In this document: piece after piece, positions 1 through 7,952 of the stretch
Position numbering within the stretch: position 1 is the stretch's first letter
Layout of the letters: each line of letters begins with the position of its first letter
Position numbers and translations under genes: made by a program
The notes under the pieces: model-generated
What the model was told of the DNA's origin: nothing
The model's database searches: none
What the model saw: the letters and a program-made list of their open reading frames with translations, nothing else
Assembly: GCA_016713005.1 (NCBI GenBank)
Contig: JADJPY010000003.1
Location: 248,001-312,000, forward strand
Length of the DNA: 64,000 nucleotides
Direction: 5' to 3'
Source of the DNA: Ramlibacter sp.
Lineage (GTDB): Bacteria; Pseudomonadota; Gammaproteobacteria; Burkholderiales; Burkholderiaceae_C

Positions 1-621
1 GCGCCCTACCGGCTGCACGACATGGCCGGCGACGCACTGGGCGTGCTCGACGCGCTGGGCGTGGCACGCGCCCATGTGGTGGGTGTGAGCATGGGCGGCA
101 TGATTGCGCAGCGCATGGCGCTGGCTGCCCCGCAGCGCTTGCGCAGCCTCACCAGCATCATGAGCTCCAGCGGGGCTCGCGGCTTGCCGCGCGCGGACGC
201 CAGCGTGCTGCGCGTGATGATGGCGCGCCCCGCCAGCGCGCAGCGCGACGCGGTGGTGGACCACTATGTGAAGCTGTACCGCGCCATCGGAAGCCCAGCC
301 TTCCCCACGCCGGTGGACGAGATGCGCCAGCGCATCGCGTTCGGCCTGGAGCGCAGCTGGCGACCAGCCGGCACCGCGCGGCAAATGGTGGCCATCGCAA
401 ACGACACCGGGCGGGCAGGAGAGCTGGGCAAGGTGGCCGTGCCCACGCTGGTCCTGCACGGCAAGGCCGACCCGCTCGTGCCCTACGCCTGTGGCCAGGA
501 CACGGCGCGGCGCATTCCTGATTCGCGGTTTGTGGGCTTCGAGGGCATGGGTCATGACCTGCCGCCGCCTGTGGTGTCCATGCTGCTGGCGGCCATGTTG
601 CCCCACCTGCAGGCGCATTGA
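1..621 (+). CDS. Alpha/beta-fold hydrolase, 5' end cut by window
   Basis: The reading frame is open from base 1, so the N-terminus lies outside the window; 206 codons are visible. The fragment has the nucleophile elbow GVSMGG, with Ser as nucleophile, then a helical cap region, the strand carrying the acid (GKADPLVP) and the catalytic His in EGMGHDLPPP. This is the Ser-Asp-His layout of the alpha/beta hydrolase superfamily, close to the carboxylesterase and haloperoxidase-like group. The substrate cannot be read from the sequence. queF follows 15 bases downstream on the same strand, so the two may be co-transcribed. Confidence 0.85.
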   Translation, partial: APYRLHDMAGDALGVLDALGVARAHVVGVSMGGMIAQRMALAAPQRLRSLTSIMSSSGARGLPRADASVLRVMMARPASAQRDAVVDHYVKLYRAIGSPAFPTPVDEMRQRIAFGLERSWRPAGTARQMVAIANDTGRAGELGKVAVPTLVLHGKADPLVPYACGQDTARRIPDSRFVGFEGMGHDLPPPVVSMLLAAMLPHLQAH

Positions 622-636
622 AACGAGAGGCCCTGA

Positions 637-1488
637 ATGAATACCCCCGAACAATCCGGTCTGGGCAAACCGGTCGCCTACGCCGACCGGCTCGACCCCA
701 CGCTGCTGTACCCGATGCCGCGCGCGCCACAGCGCCAGGCGCTGGGTTTGCGGCCTGGGGCAGACCTGCCGTTCTCGGGCGCAGACCTCTGGTCCGCCTT
801 CGAGTTGAGCTGGCTGACACCACGCGGCAAGCCCCAGGTGGCGATCGCGCACATCACCGTGCCGTGCGAGTCCACCAACATCATCGAGAGCAAGTCGTTC
901 AAGCTCTACCTCAACAGCTTCAGCAATACCGCCTTCGCGTCTGCCGAAGCTGTGCGCGAGCGCATCCGGGCCGACGTGGGCGAGGCGGTCTGGCGCGGGG
1001 GAGTGGTCATGTCCTCGGTGGGTGTGCGGCTGGTGCTGCCGGAGCAGTTTGACCGCGAGGCCGTGCACGAGCTCGATGGCGTCAACCTGGACCGGCTGGA
1101 CATCGAGTGCACCCACTACCAGCCGGCGCCCGAACTGCTGGTGGCTGCGATGGACGAGCAGCCCGTGACGGAGGTGTTGACCAGCAACCTGCTCAAGAGC
1201 AACTGCCTGGTGACCGGCCAGCCCGACTGGGGCAGCGTGCGCATCGCCTACAGCGGGCCGCAGATCGACCAGGGCGGTCTGCTGCGCTACATCGTGAGCT
1301 TTCGCAACCACAACGAGTTCCACGAGCCCTGTGTGGAGCGCATCTACATGGACATCATGTCCCGCTGCAAGCCGGCCAGGCTCGCGGTGCTCGCGCGCTA
1401 CACCCGCCGTGGCGGTCTGGACATCAACCCCTTGCGAACCAGCCACCCCCAGTCGCTGCCGGCCAACATCAGGACCGCGCGGCAATAG
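637..1488 (+). CDS. queF: NADPH-dependent 7-cyano-7-deazaguanine reductase QueF
   Basis: Reduces preQ0 to preQ1, the last soluble step before the queuosine precursor is inserted into tRNA; cytoplasmic. At 283 residues it has the length of the long, two-module QueF type found in gamma- and betaproteobacteria. The QueF signature ESKSFKLYL is visible near residue 88, and SNCLVTGQPDWG near residue 190 carries the Cys expected to form the thioimide with the substrate. The ATG start lies 15 bases after the upstream hydrolase gene. No other queuosine gene is in the window, and no preQ1 riboswitch was recognised upstream. Confidence 0.95.
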   Translation: MNTPEQSGLGKPVAYADRLDPTLLYPMPRAPQRQALGLRPGADLPFSGADLWSAFELSWLTPRGKPQVAIAHITVPCESTNIIESKSFKLYLNSFSNTAFASAEAVRERIRADVGEAVWRGGVVMSSVGVRLVLPEQFDREAVHELDGVNLDRLDIECTHYQPAPELLVAAMDEQPVTEVLTSNLLKSNCLVTGQPDWGSVRIAYSGPQIDQGGLLRYIVSFRNHNEFHEPCVERIYMDIMSRCKPARLAVLARYTRRGGLDINPLRTSHPQSLPANIRTARQ

Positions 1489-1520
1489 ACGTCACCGCCG
1501 CCATCTGTCCGGCTGGCTGT

Positions 1521-2348
1521 TCATTCGCCGAAGTTGCGCAGCGCGGCCAGCGGCGGGAACTCCCCCTGGCGCTTGGCCTTCATCGCGCCCACCGCCTCGC
1601 GCACATGGGCGTTGCTCCAGATCGCGCCCTGCACCCAGCCCATCTGCCTGAGGCTGTCGTCCACCGAATGGTCGCGTGTGTAGTGGATCACCTGCTTGGT
1701 GCCCCAGATCGCCACAGGTGGCTTGGCGGCGATTTCCCGGGCGCACTGCATGGCCGCAGCCAGCATGGCCTCGGGCGTGTCAAACACCTCGTTGACCAGG
1801 CCGTAGCCAAGGGCCCTGGCCGCCGGCAGGCGCCGGCCGGTATAGGCCAGCTCCTTGACCACGCCCAGCGGCACCAGCTTGGGCAGGCGCTGCAATGTGC
1901 CCACGTCGGCCACCATGCCGATGTTGATTTCCTGGATGCAGAAGAACGCATCTGCGGTCGCATACCGGATGCAGCAGGCCGTCACCATGTCCACCGCGCC
2001 GCCGATGCAGCCGCCCTGGATGGCCGCAATCACCGGGATGCGAAGCGTCTCCAGCTTGGTGAAGGTGCCCTGCAGCTCGGCCAGCATGTCGGCGATGGCC
2101 GCGCGGCCTTCGGGGCTGGCGTCGTCCATGGTGATGGCGCCGCCAAATGTCTCCAGCGCCATGCCGGCGCTGAAATGTTTTCCGGTGGAGCTGATGACCA
2201 GCGCGCGTGCCGTGCCCTGGCGGTGAAGCTGCGTGAGCGTGTCGTCCAGCTCGCGCCAGAACTGCGGGTTCATGGTGTTCATCGCCTCGGGGCGATTCAG
2301 CACGAGGTGGGCGATGTGGTCGTGGTGTTCGAGCGTGAAGCAGTTCAT
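1521..2348 (-). CDS. Enoyl-CoA hydratase/isomerase (crotonase) family protein
   Basis: 275 residues of the crotonase fold: an N-terminal strand pair ending LNRPEAMNTM, the oxyanion-hole segment STGKHFSAGMAL, then the second oxyanion Gly in AIQGGCIGGAVDM, followed by the C-terminal helical domain. Such enzymes hydrate or isomerise acyl-CoA thioesters. The position where Glu164 of classical hydratases is expected reads INIGMVADVGT, which is nearer to dienoyl-CoA isomerases (an Asp in that loop); the exact reaction stays open. The ATG at 2348 was chosen because AAGGAG lies just upstream; a longer reading frame to 2507 has no such support. It converges with queF. Confidence 0.9.
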   Translation of the reverse strand: MNCFTLEHHDHIAHLVLNRPEAMNTMNPQFWRELDDTLTQLHRQGTARALVISSTGKHFSAGMALETFGGAITMDDASPEGRAAIADMLAELQGTFTKLETLRIPVIAAIQGGCIGGAVDMVTACCIRYATADAFFCIQEINIGMVADVGTLQRLPKLVPLGVVKELAYTGRRLPAARALGYGLVNEVFDTPEAMLAAAMQCAREIAAKPPVAIWGTKQVIHYTRDHSVDDSLRQMGWVQGAIWSNAHVREAVGAMKAKRQGEFPPLAALRNFGE

Positions 2349-2418
2349 GGGCGGATCTCCTTGCCCGGAACTGTAGCCGCCCGGCAGGCCGGGGCGGGTC
2401 ACCCGCGCGCCAGCCGGC

Positions 2419-2679
2419 TCAGGCGACGATCCAGTCGCAGCGCAACCGGCTGGCCCGGTGGGCCCGGGTGCGCCAGGCGATGTACAGGTCGGGTGCGGCG
2501 ATGCCAACCAGGCACAGCGGGAAAGCCAGCACGACGCCGAAAATCGCCACGGGCAGCATGCCCACCCAACCCAGCAGCCACAGCGTCAGCACGCCATCCC
2601 ACAGGTGGTACTCCAGCGGGTGTTCTGCACGGTGCGCGACGTGCCATTGCTTGATGCGCTGCAGCTCGGCGAGGGTCAT
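2419..2679 (-). CDS. Small two-helix membrane protein, hypothetical
   Basis: 86 residues starting at the ATG preceded by AGGAG. A charged, histidine-bearing N-terminal stretch (AELQRIKQWHVAHRAEHP) leads into two strongly hydrophobic segments, roughly residues 28-45 and 47-65, followed by a basic tail. I do not recognise a family with certainty. It lies 70 bases upstream of the crotonase gene on the same strand and could share its transcript. Function unknown; probably an inner-membrane protein. Confidence 0.65.
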   Translation of the reverse strand: MTLAELQRIKQWHVAHRAEHPLEYHLWDGVLTLWLLGWVGMLPVAIFGVVLAFPLCLVGIAAPDLYIAWRTRAHRASRLRCDWIVA

Positions 2680-2781
2680 GGAAGCGGTCTCCTGGGGCCT
2701 GGAGAAGACTGTAAGGCACGCGTAAGCCACCGTCAACCGCCCGACACGCCCGCCCCGTGCGCTGCGGCGGTTCTGCCCCGA

Positions 2782-3438
2782 TCAGACCCTGCGGCGCCGC
2801 GGCACGACCTGGAGCTGGACCGTCACCCTTGCCGGGCTGGCGCCCACCGTCAGGCTTTGCAGCGGCAGGTCGAGCAACTGCTCGCCGTGCCACACGCGCA
2901 CCTGCACCGCGCCGTCGGGCACGTCGTCAAACACGGCCTGGCCCTCCGGCGTGGTGCGCTGTGCCCAGGGCGACTCGCTCACGTACACATGGCCGCGCAT
3001 CGAGCCGTGGATGTGGCAGCCCAGCAGCACGGCACCGGCCTTGTCCAGCGTGACCTCGGCCGCCTTTGCGGGCTTGCCGTCGGGCTTGCCGTCCAGGCGA
3101 AGCTCGAAGCCGCCGGTGCTGGAGAACTGCGCCAGCCCCGCAGCCGAGCCGCGCACATGGTGCTCCCAGGAGTCGTTGTTGACGAAGGTGACCTTCGCAC
3201 CCACCGGCACCACGCTGACCGCCGGAATGAAGCGCATCTTCTCCTGCGTCACCGTGGCGGCCATGGGCAGTGCCGACTTGGGCGTGCCGCGAGCCGACGG
3301 CAGCACCACCACCACGGCGTCCTGCACCGGCTTGCCCTCCTTGTCGAGCACCGTTACAGAGACAGTTCCGGCTGCAGCCCCCATGGATGCTGCACAACCC
3401 GCTATGAAAAGCGTAGCAAAACAGGCTGGAATGCGCAT
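2782..3438 (-). CDS. Exported cupredoxin-domain protein (methylamine-utilization MauL-like)
   Basis: 218 residues. The N-terminus is an export signal with a lipobox-like LFIAGC (Cys15), so it may be a lipoprotein; a signal peptidase I site after the Ala-rich stretch is the alternative. A beta domain (residues about 25-50) precedes a cupredoxin domain in which copper ligands are visible: a His in DSWEHHVRG, and Cys, His and Met in LLGCHIHGSM. This suggests electron transfer or copper binding outside the cytoplasm. The start ATG is 5 bases past the stop of the exported globin gene, so the two are almost certainly co-translated. Most of the signal region (residues 8-28) is encoded by a copy of the 62-bp dispersed repeat. 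Confidence 0.8.
   Translation of the reverse strand: MRIPACFATLFIAGCAASMGAAAGTVSVTVLDKEGKPVQDAVVVVLPSARGTPKSALPMAATVTQEKMRFIPAVSVVPVGAKVTFVNNDSWEHHVRGSAAGLAQFSSTGGFELRLDGKPDGKPAKAAEVTLDKAGAVLLGCHIHGSMRGHVYVSESPWAQRTTPEGQAVFDDVPDGAVQVRVWHGEQLLDLPLQSLTVGASPARVTVQLQVVPRRRRV
3356..3417 (-). repeat. 62-bp dispersed repeat, copy 1 (in cupredoxin signal peptide)
   Basis: Read on the minus strand, the copy starts with the palindrome GCTACGCTTTTCATAGC at 3417-3401. CATGGGGGCTGCAGCCGG follows exactly 32 bases from its start, matching GGCGGGGGCTGCAGCCGG at the same offset in the copy at 5.5 kb. It lies in frame in the cupredoxin gene and supplies the end of its hydrophobic core, the lipobox Cys and the first mature residues. 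Confidence 0.75.
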
Positions 3439-3443
3439 GATGG

Positions 3444-3881
3444 TCACTTCACGGTGATGGTGTCGCGGTGCATGGGCGCCAGCCGCGCCAGCAGCTGGTT
3501 CTGCGCGCGAAACGCGATGCCCTGCGCGTCCATGGACTGCTGCAGCACCTCGACCAGCGCGTTGAAGTCCGCCTTGCTGATATCGAGATTGGCGTGCGCC
3601 GACTTCATGTCCGCGCCCTTGTAGACGCAGGGGCCGCCCATCACCACGCAGAACTGCTCGACCAGCCGTTCCTTGACTTGCGCCTGGTTCACCGGCTTGA
3701 AATGGGGGCCGGTGCGCGGGTCCGCGAGCAGGCGGACCATGAAGTCGTCCATCAGTTTCACCAGGCCGGGCGTGCCGCCAAAGCTCTGCAAGAGCTCCGG
3801 GGACGGCGGGGTCTGGGCGAATGCGGGGTTGGTGAAGACGGCCGACAGGGCCACCAGGCAGGCTGCGAGAGATTTTTTCAT
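3444..3881 (-). CDS. Exported group 1 truncated hemoglobin
   Basis: 145 residues. A clear Sec signal peptide (MKK, hydrophobic core, Ala-Phe-Ala before Gln) is followed by a truncated-globin domain with PHFKP and the FCVVMGGPCVYKG region typical of the family; the likely proximal His is in MKSAHANLDIS. Truncated globins bind heme and react with O2 or NO and are usually cytoplasmic, so the signal peptide is unusual and implies a periplasmic site. It lies between a DUF3034-type outer-membrane protein upstream and a cupredoxin downstream, 5 bases from the latter. Start ATG at 3881, giving a well-formed signal peptide. Confidence 0.88.
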   Translation of the reverse strand: MKKSLAACLVALSAVFTNPAFAQTPPSPELLQSFGGTPGLVKLMDDFMVRLLADPRTGPHFKPVNQAQVKERLVEQFCVVMGGPCVYKGADMKSAHANLDISKADFNALVEVLQQSMDAQGIAFRAQNQLLARLAPMHRDTITVK

Positions 3882-3910
3882 GAAGGTTCCTCGAAAGTCG
3901 GAAAGCGGGT

Positions 3911-4843
3911 TCAGAACGCCATCTGCGCCGAAACATAGGCACCGGTCTGCTTGCGGCCGCCGGTGATGCCGGGCACTACCCGGCCGAGGTCGACCCAGGC
4001 CAGCGTCAGCGAGAGGTTCTTGGACGGTGCCCATGCAACAAAGATGTCTTTCCAGTCGTCCTCGCGCAGCGCGCTGCCCAGGCCGGCGGCGGCGCCCAGC
4101 GCTTCCAGGTTGTTGGGCTTGAACCGGTATTCCGCACCGATGGCCAGGTCGCGGCGCAGCAGGTAGGCCACCGAGAACTCCGGCTGCAGGCTGTAGCTGT
4201 TGCGCCCGGGTGCGGCCGAGCCAAAGCCCAGCAACCCGTTCTGGTTGGCACGGGTGTAGCGCAGCGTGCCGTTGACCAGCACACCCTGGGCCAGGAACAG
4301 CTTGGTCGCGCTCACGTACAGGTCCGTCCCGCTGTCCTTGACGCCCAGGAAGTTGTAGACCGAGTTGATCGAGCCAGGACGCGAGCGCTTGTGCTCCAGG
4401 CCCACCGCGATTTGCGGCATCAGCGTGTCGCTGTCCAGCACGGCGTCGCCGGCCACGCGGACCTTCACGCCCAGGATGTCCATCTTGATGTGCTGCCCTG
4501 GAGTCACTCCAAACGGCGCGATGCCGTTGAGGGCAATCGCCGCTGCGGCGTCAAAGTCCTGTTGTGCCAGGGACAGCTCCACGCGGTCGCGCCAGCCCAG
4601 CGCGACGCCGTAGGTGGTCAGGCCGTAGTCCTGTGTGCGGGCGCGCGAGAGGTGCGCGGTGAAGCCGGTCTCGCCCGCCGTGGCGTTGCTGCCGATCACC
4701 GCCCAGGGGGTGAGGCCGCCGCCGGCCGCGCCGTCAATGCTGCTGACGCCGCCGGTCAGCAGCAGTTTGCCGGTCTCGGCCTGGGCCAGGCCGCAGCCCA
4801 GTGCGGCGATGGCCAGGGCCGTCGCTCGGATCGCGTGTGTCAT
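3911..4843 (-). CDS. DUF3034 family outer-membrane-type protein
   Basis: 310 residues with a Sec signal peptide ending AQA-E. The mature part alternates polar and aromatic residues in many short strands and ends in the aromatic residue Phe (VSAQMAF), as outer-membrane beta-barrels do. The sequence resembles DUF3034 proteins from memory; no function is established. GGAG sits 6 bases before the ATG at 4843. It is the first gene of the apparent operon with the exported globin and cupredoxin, 29 bases upstream of the globin gene, so a shared envelope role is plausible but inferred. Confidence 0.8.
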   Translation of the reverse strand: MTHAIRATALAIAALGCGLAQAETGKLLLTGGVSSIDGAAGGGLTPWAVIGSNATAGETGFTAHLSRARTQDYGLTTYGVALGWRDRVELSLAQQDFDAAAAIALNGIAPFGVTPGQHIKMDILGVKVRVAGDAVLDSDTLMPQIAVGLEHKRSRPGSINSVYNFLGVKDSGTDLYVSATKLFLAQGVLVNGTLRYTRANQNGLLGFGSAAPGRNSYSLQPEFSVAYLLRRDLAIGAEYRFKPNNLEALGAAAGLGSALREDDWKDIFVAWAPSKNLSLTLAWVDLGRVVPGITGGRKQTGAYVSAQMAF

Positions 4844-4993
4844 CGGGTGCTCCGTCAAGGTGTGTCGGGTTGGAAGAAAAAATGGGAGGCGCCCCACTGG
4901 TACGCAGCGCTCCGGCAGCCGGATGCAGCCTGTGCATACCCGAGTGCCGAGCCGGGGCAAACCGGCCCCGAGGCCGCTGCTACCATCCGCGGC

Positions 4994-5530
4994 ATGAAGC
5001 GTCGCGATGTCCTGCTGATGCCCGTGTTGCTGACCGGAGGTGCCGCCATGGCCGATCTGCCCAAGGTCCAGTCGCTGGACGATGCGCTGCGCTGGCTGGA
5101 CCACCTGGAGCGCGCCGCCAGCGTGCGTGCCACCGGCACCTGGCCGCTGGTGGCCGTGCTGGAGCACCTGGCGCAGAGCATCGAGATGAGCGTGCGCGGT
5201 TTCCCGGCGCCCAGAAGCGCGCTGTTCCAGTCAACCCTGGGGACTGCAGCGTTCACCGTGTTCAAGTGGCGCGGACGCATGAGCCACGGGCTGGCCGAGC
5301 CCATCCCCGGCGCGCCAGCGCTCGCGCTGCAGGGGGACTGGCGGGTGTCGGCGCAGCGGCTGCGCCAGGCGATTGGCGGCTTCCAGGCCGCCAGCGGGCC
5401 GCTCAAGCCGCACTTCGCCTACGGCACGCTGTCGCGCGCGGACTACGCGCTTGCGCACAGCATGCACATTGCCAACCACCAGGACGAGATCGCCGTGGTG
5501 CTGGCAGCCGGTTCAGAACAACGAGCCTGA
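4994..5530 (+). CDS. DUF1569 (DinB-like) family protein
   Basis: 178 residues. The N-terminus is a possible twin-arginine or Sec signal (MKRRDVLLMPVLL). The body resembles DUF1569 proteins of the DinB/YfiT-like four-helix fold: LEHLAQSIEMSVRGFP and the distal HSMHIANHQDE supply His residues placed as in metal-binding DinB-like proteins. Biochemical role unknown. It is divergent from the DUF3034 gene across 150 bases, and its last 18 bases overlap the 3' end of the convergent polymerase IV gene. Confidence 0.8.
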   Translation: MKRRDVLLMPVLLTGGAAMADLPKVQSLDDALRWLDHLERAASVRATGTWPLVAVLEHLAQSIEMSVRGFPAPRSALFQSTLGTAAFTVFKWRGRMSHGLAEPIPGAPALALQGDWRVSAQRLRQAIGGFQAASGPLKPHFAYGTLSRADYALAHSMHIANHQDEIAVVLAAGSEQRA

Positions 5531-6766
5531 GTCTGCTATTGTTTTTGTAGCTGCCTGACCAGGACTGGCGGGGGCTGCAGCCGGTTTTCCCAATGAATCC
5601 AGGCGTTGCAGGCCGCCCACGCGCACCCCCAGCAGACGGAAGCGCCGCGCCAGGTCCACCCGTTTGAGGCACAGCCCGGCGGTGTGGCGGATGGTCTTGG
5701 CGTCGGCGGTCGGCTGGGCAAGGGTCTGGTCGCGCGTGACGATCCTGAAATCGGTGTAGCGCAGCTTCACGCCGATGGTGCGGCCTGTGTAACCCTTGCG
5801 CTGCAGGTCCGCAGCGACCTGCTCGCACAGCCGGGTGAAGACGGCGCCCAGCTCGGCGCGGTCGTGTGCGGCGTGCAGGTCGCGGTCAAAGGTGGTCTCG
5901 CGGCTCATCGACACCGGCTCGCTTTCGGTGACCACCGGTCGCTCGTCGCGGCCCCAGGCGGCGTCGTGCAGCCAGGCGCCATAGGCCTTGCCGAAGGCTT
6001 CCACCAGTGCCTGGCGCGGGCGTGCGGCCAGGTCGCCCACGGTATGGATGCCCTGGGCGGCCAGCTTTGCCTCCGCCTTGGGGCCGATGCCGTTGATCTT
6101 GCGGCAGTCCAGTGGCCAGATCTTCTCCTGCAGGTCGGCCTCGTGCACGATGGAGATGCCGTTGGGCTTGTTGAACTCGCTGGCCATCTTGGCCAGCTGC
6201 TTGTTGGGCGCCACCCCGATGGAGCAGGTCAGGCCGGTGGCCTCCAGGATGCTTTTCTGGATCAGCCGGGCCAGCACGCGGCCCCCCTCGCGCTGGCCGC
6301 CGGGCACGGCGGTGAAATCGATGTAGACCTCGTCCACACCGCGGTCCTCCATCACCGGCGCGATCTCGGTGATCACGGCCTTGAACGCACGCGAGTACTT
6401 GCGGTACTCCTCGAAATCCACCGGCAGCAGGACGGCCTGCGGGCACAGCCTGGCGGCCTTCATCATCCCCATGGCCGAACCGATGCCGAACTGCCGCGCC
6501 GCGTAGGTGGCGGTGGTGATGACGCCGCGCCCGGTGTAGTCGCGCAGCACCGGGAACGCCTCCACCGGGATGAAGCGAAGCGCGGTGTCCGAGTACTTCT
6601 CGCGCAGGGCTTCGTCCAGCCGGGTGCGGCCACCGCCGATCACCACCGGCAGGCCCTTGAGCTGCGGGTATCGCAGGAGTTCGACCGACGCGTAGAACGC
6701 GTCCATGTCAAGATGGGCGATGCGGCGTGTCGGTGCAGTCACGCCGGGAGCATAGCGCCGGGCCAT
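5513..6766 (-). CDS. dinB: DNA polymerase IV (Y-family translesion polymerase)
   Basis: 417 residues. Y-family motifs are in order: LDMDAFYASVE with the first catalytic Asp residues, YSRAFKAV, DRGVDEVYIDFT with the second acidic pair, IGVAPNKQLAKMAS, the helix-hairpin-helix INGIGPKAEAKL, and a little-finger domain to about residue 370. It copies damaged DNA in the SOS response. An insertion of about 20 residues relative to the E. coli enzyme follows VVIGGG; I recall this in Burkholderiales homologues. I chose ATG 6766; a TTG at 6796 would add 10 residues. The C-terminal 22-28 residues are encoded by a copy of the dispersed repeat. Confidence 0.93.
   Translation of the reverse strand: MARRYAPGVTAPTRRIAHLDMDAFYASVELLRYPQLKGLPVVIGGGRTRLDEALREKYSDTALRFIPVEAFPVLRDYTGRGVITTATYAARQFGIGSAMGMMKAARLCPQAVLLPVDFEEYRKYSRAFKAVITEIAPVMEDRGVDEVYIDFTAVPGGQREGGRVLARLIQKSILEATGLTCSIGVAPNKQLAKMASEFNKPNGISIVHEADLQEKIWPLDCRKINGIGPKAEAKLAAQGIHTVGDLAARPRQALVEAFGKAYGAWLHDAAWGRDERPVVTESEPVSMSRETTFDRDLHAAHDRAELGAVFTRLCEQVAADLQRKGYTGRTIGVKLRYTDFRIVTRDQTLAQPTADAKTIRHTAGLCLKRVDLARRFRLLGVRVGGLQRLDSLGKPAAAPASPGQAATKTIADSGSLF
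5535..5596 (+). repeat. 62-bp dispersed repeat, copy 2 (dinB tail / 3' of DUF1569)
   Basis: GCTATTGTTTTTGTAGC (5535-5551) is the palindromic head. GGCGGGGGCTGCAGCCGG starts at 5567, offset 32, and the element ends near CAATGA at 5596. It begins 4 bases after the DUF1569 stop codon and, read antisense, encodes most of the last residues of DNA polymerase IV, including its low-complexity Ala-Pro tail. Confidence 0.85.
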
Positions 6767-6838
6767 GGCAGTCGCCGTCAGCTTGATCCGAGTCAAATTT
6801 GATTTGAGTCAATTGCAATCGGGCGCCGTGCAGGCAAG

Positions 6839-7921
6839 ATGCCAATGTCGCCCCAGGGTGGGCTTTTTCTTCGGGCCAGAAAGGTCATTGGCGTGCACGA
6901 TTCGACCGGCAGCGGCTGGCAGGATTTCCCGGTGTCCATCCCCCCGGGCGAAGTGGACCGGCTGATGTACGCCAGCCTGTGCTGTGTCCAGGGCGGCGTG
7001 TTCGAGGAAATGCACCGCATCCGGGAGCATGCGCTGCGCCGCAATGTGGCGGACGGCGTGCACGTGGCCCTGCTCTACCAGAGCGGCTGGTTTCTCGAAT
7101 GGCTGGAAGGCCCTGCGCAGGGCGTGCGCGCCGTGATGGCGCGGGTCGCGCGGGATCCGCGCCACCGCTCGATCAAGCTGCTGCACGCCAGCCGCGGCCT
7201 GCGCCGGCTCACCGAGCCCTGGTCCATGGCCATGGCCCAGGCGCACGAGCGGCCTTCGGAATTCGCCGGCCGCGTTGTGGCGTTGCGCGAGTTGCACCGT
7301 GCGGGCGAGGACATGGACCCGGCCACCGTGTGGCGCCGCCTGTCCACGCCCATGACGCACCCGGGCGCCGCCGAGCAGGCGCAAAGCGACCGCTTCCAGC
7401 GCGTCATGGTGTGCAGCGCGCAAGGCGCCGACTCCTTTGAACTGGTGCGCTGGCTGGGCCAGTTGCACGACGCCGAGGTGGTGCATCGCCGATTTGCCGG
7501 CAGCCGCGCCGATGCGCGTGATGTGGCCACCGACTATGTGGACCTGGCCTGCGACCCGGTCGTCCGCCGCGTGATCGCCATGGCCCGCAACGGGTTGCAG
7601 ATTGGCCTGACCCAGGCGTTCCTGCCCGACTATTCCCACGTCATCCTGCTGTTGGCCGGCGACCCGGTGCGCGACACCCAGCTGGTGCAGCGGCTGGTGG
7701 CCGCCTGTGCGCGGCTGTCGCACCGGCCGGTGGTCATCGGACTGGCGCCGATTGATGCGGACCATGCGCCCCTGCAGCGTCTGGCGCACGCAGGCGGGCT
7801 GGTGTATCTGGACTGCGAGCTCGCCGGGTCCATCGACGCGCCGGCATGGTGGGCCGCGGCCGAGCCCCTGCTGGACCTGATCCTGGGGCTGCACACGCCC
7901 GAGCCGCTGCCGCCAGCCTGA
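6839..7921 (+). CDS. BLUF-like domain protein with uncharacterised C-terminal domain
   Basis: 360 residues. Residues about 38-135 match the BLUF blue-light flavin fold: LMYASLC carries the conserved Tyr, RRNVADG the Asn, then ALLYQSGWFLEWLEGP, RDPRH and the terminal W-S-M. The Gln that switches hydrogen bonding in true BLUF proteins (AppA FFQWLEG) is Glu here (FLEWLEG), so photochemistry is doubtful. The C-terminal 170 residues (about 185-355) form an alternating alpha/beta domain that I do not recognise. Only about 70 bases separate it from the divergent dinB start. No strong ribosome site precedes ATG 6839; ATG 6845 is an alternative. Confidence 0.8.
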   Translation: MPMSPQGGLFLRARKVIGVHDSTGSGWQDFPVSIPPGEVDRLMYASLCCVQGGVFEEMHRIREHALRRNVADGVHVALLYQSGWFLEWLEGPAQGVRAVMARVARDPRHRSIKLLHASRGLRRLTEPWSMAMAQAHERPSEFAGRVVALRELHRAGEDMDPATVWRRLSTPMTHPGAAEQAQSDRFQRVMVCSAQGADSFELVRWLGQLHDAEVVHRRFAGSRADARDVATDYVDLACDPVVRRVIAMARNGLQIGLTQAFLPDYSHVILLLAGDPVRDTQLVQRLVAACARLSHRPVVIGLAPIDADHAPLQRLAHAGGLVYLDCELAGSIDAPAWWAAAEPLLDLILGLHTPEPLPPA

Positions 7922-7952
7922 TGCCGTCGGGTGTGGCACCCGGACAAGTCAT

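Noticed and set aside
1107..2654. 515-codon frame across the queF end and antisense to the crotonase
   Set aside because: It crosses two well-supported genes and shows no family motif.
5606..6802. 398-codon frame antisense to dinB
   Set aside because: Shadow of the polymerase IV gene; no conserved features.
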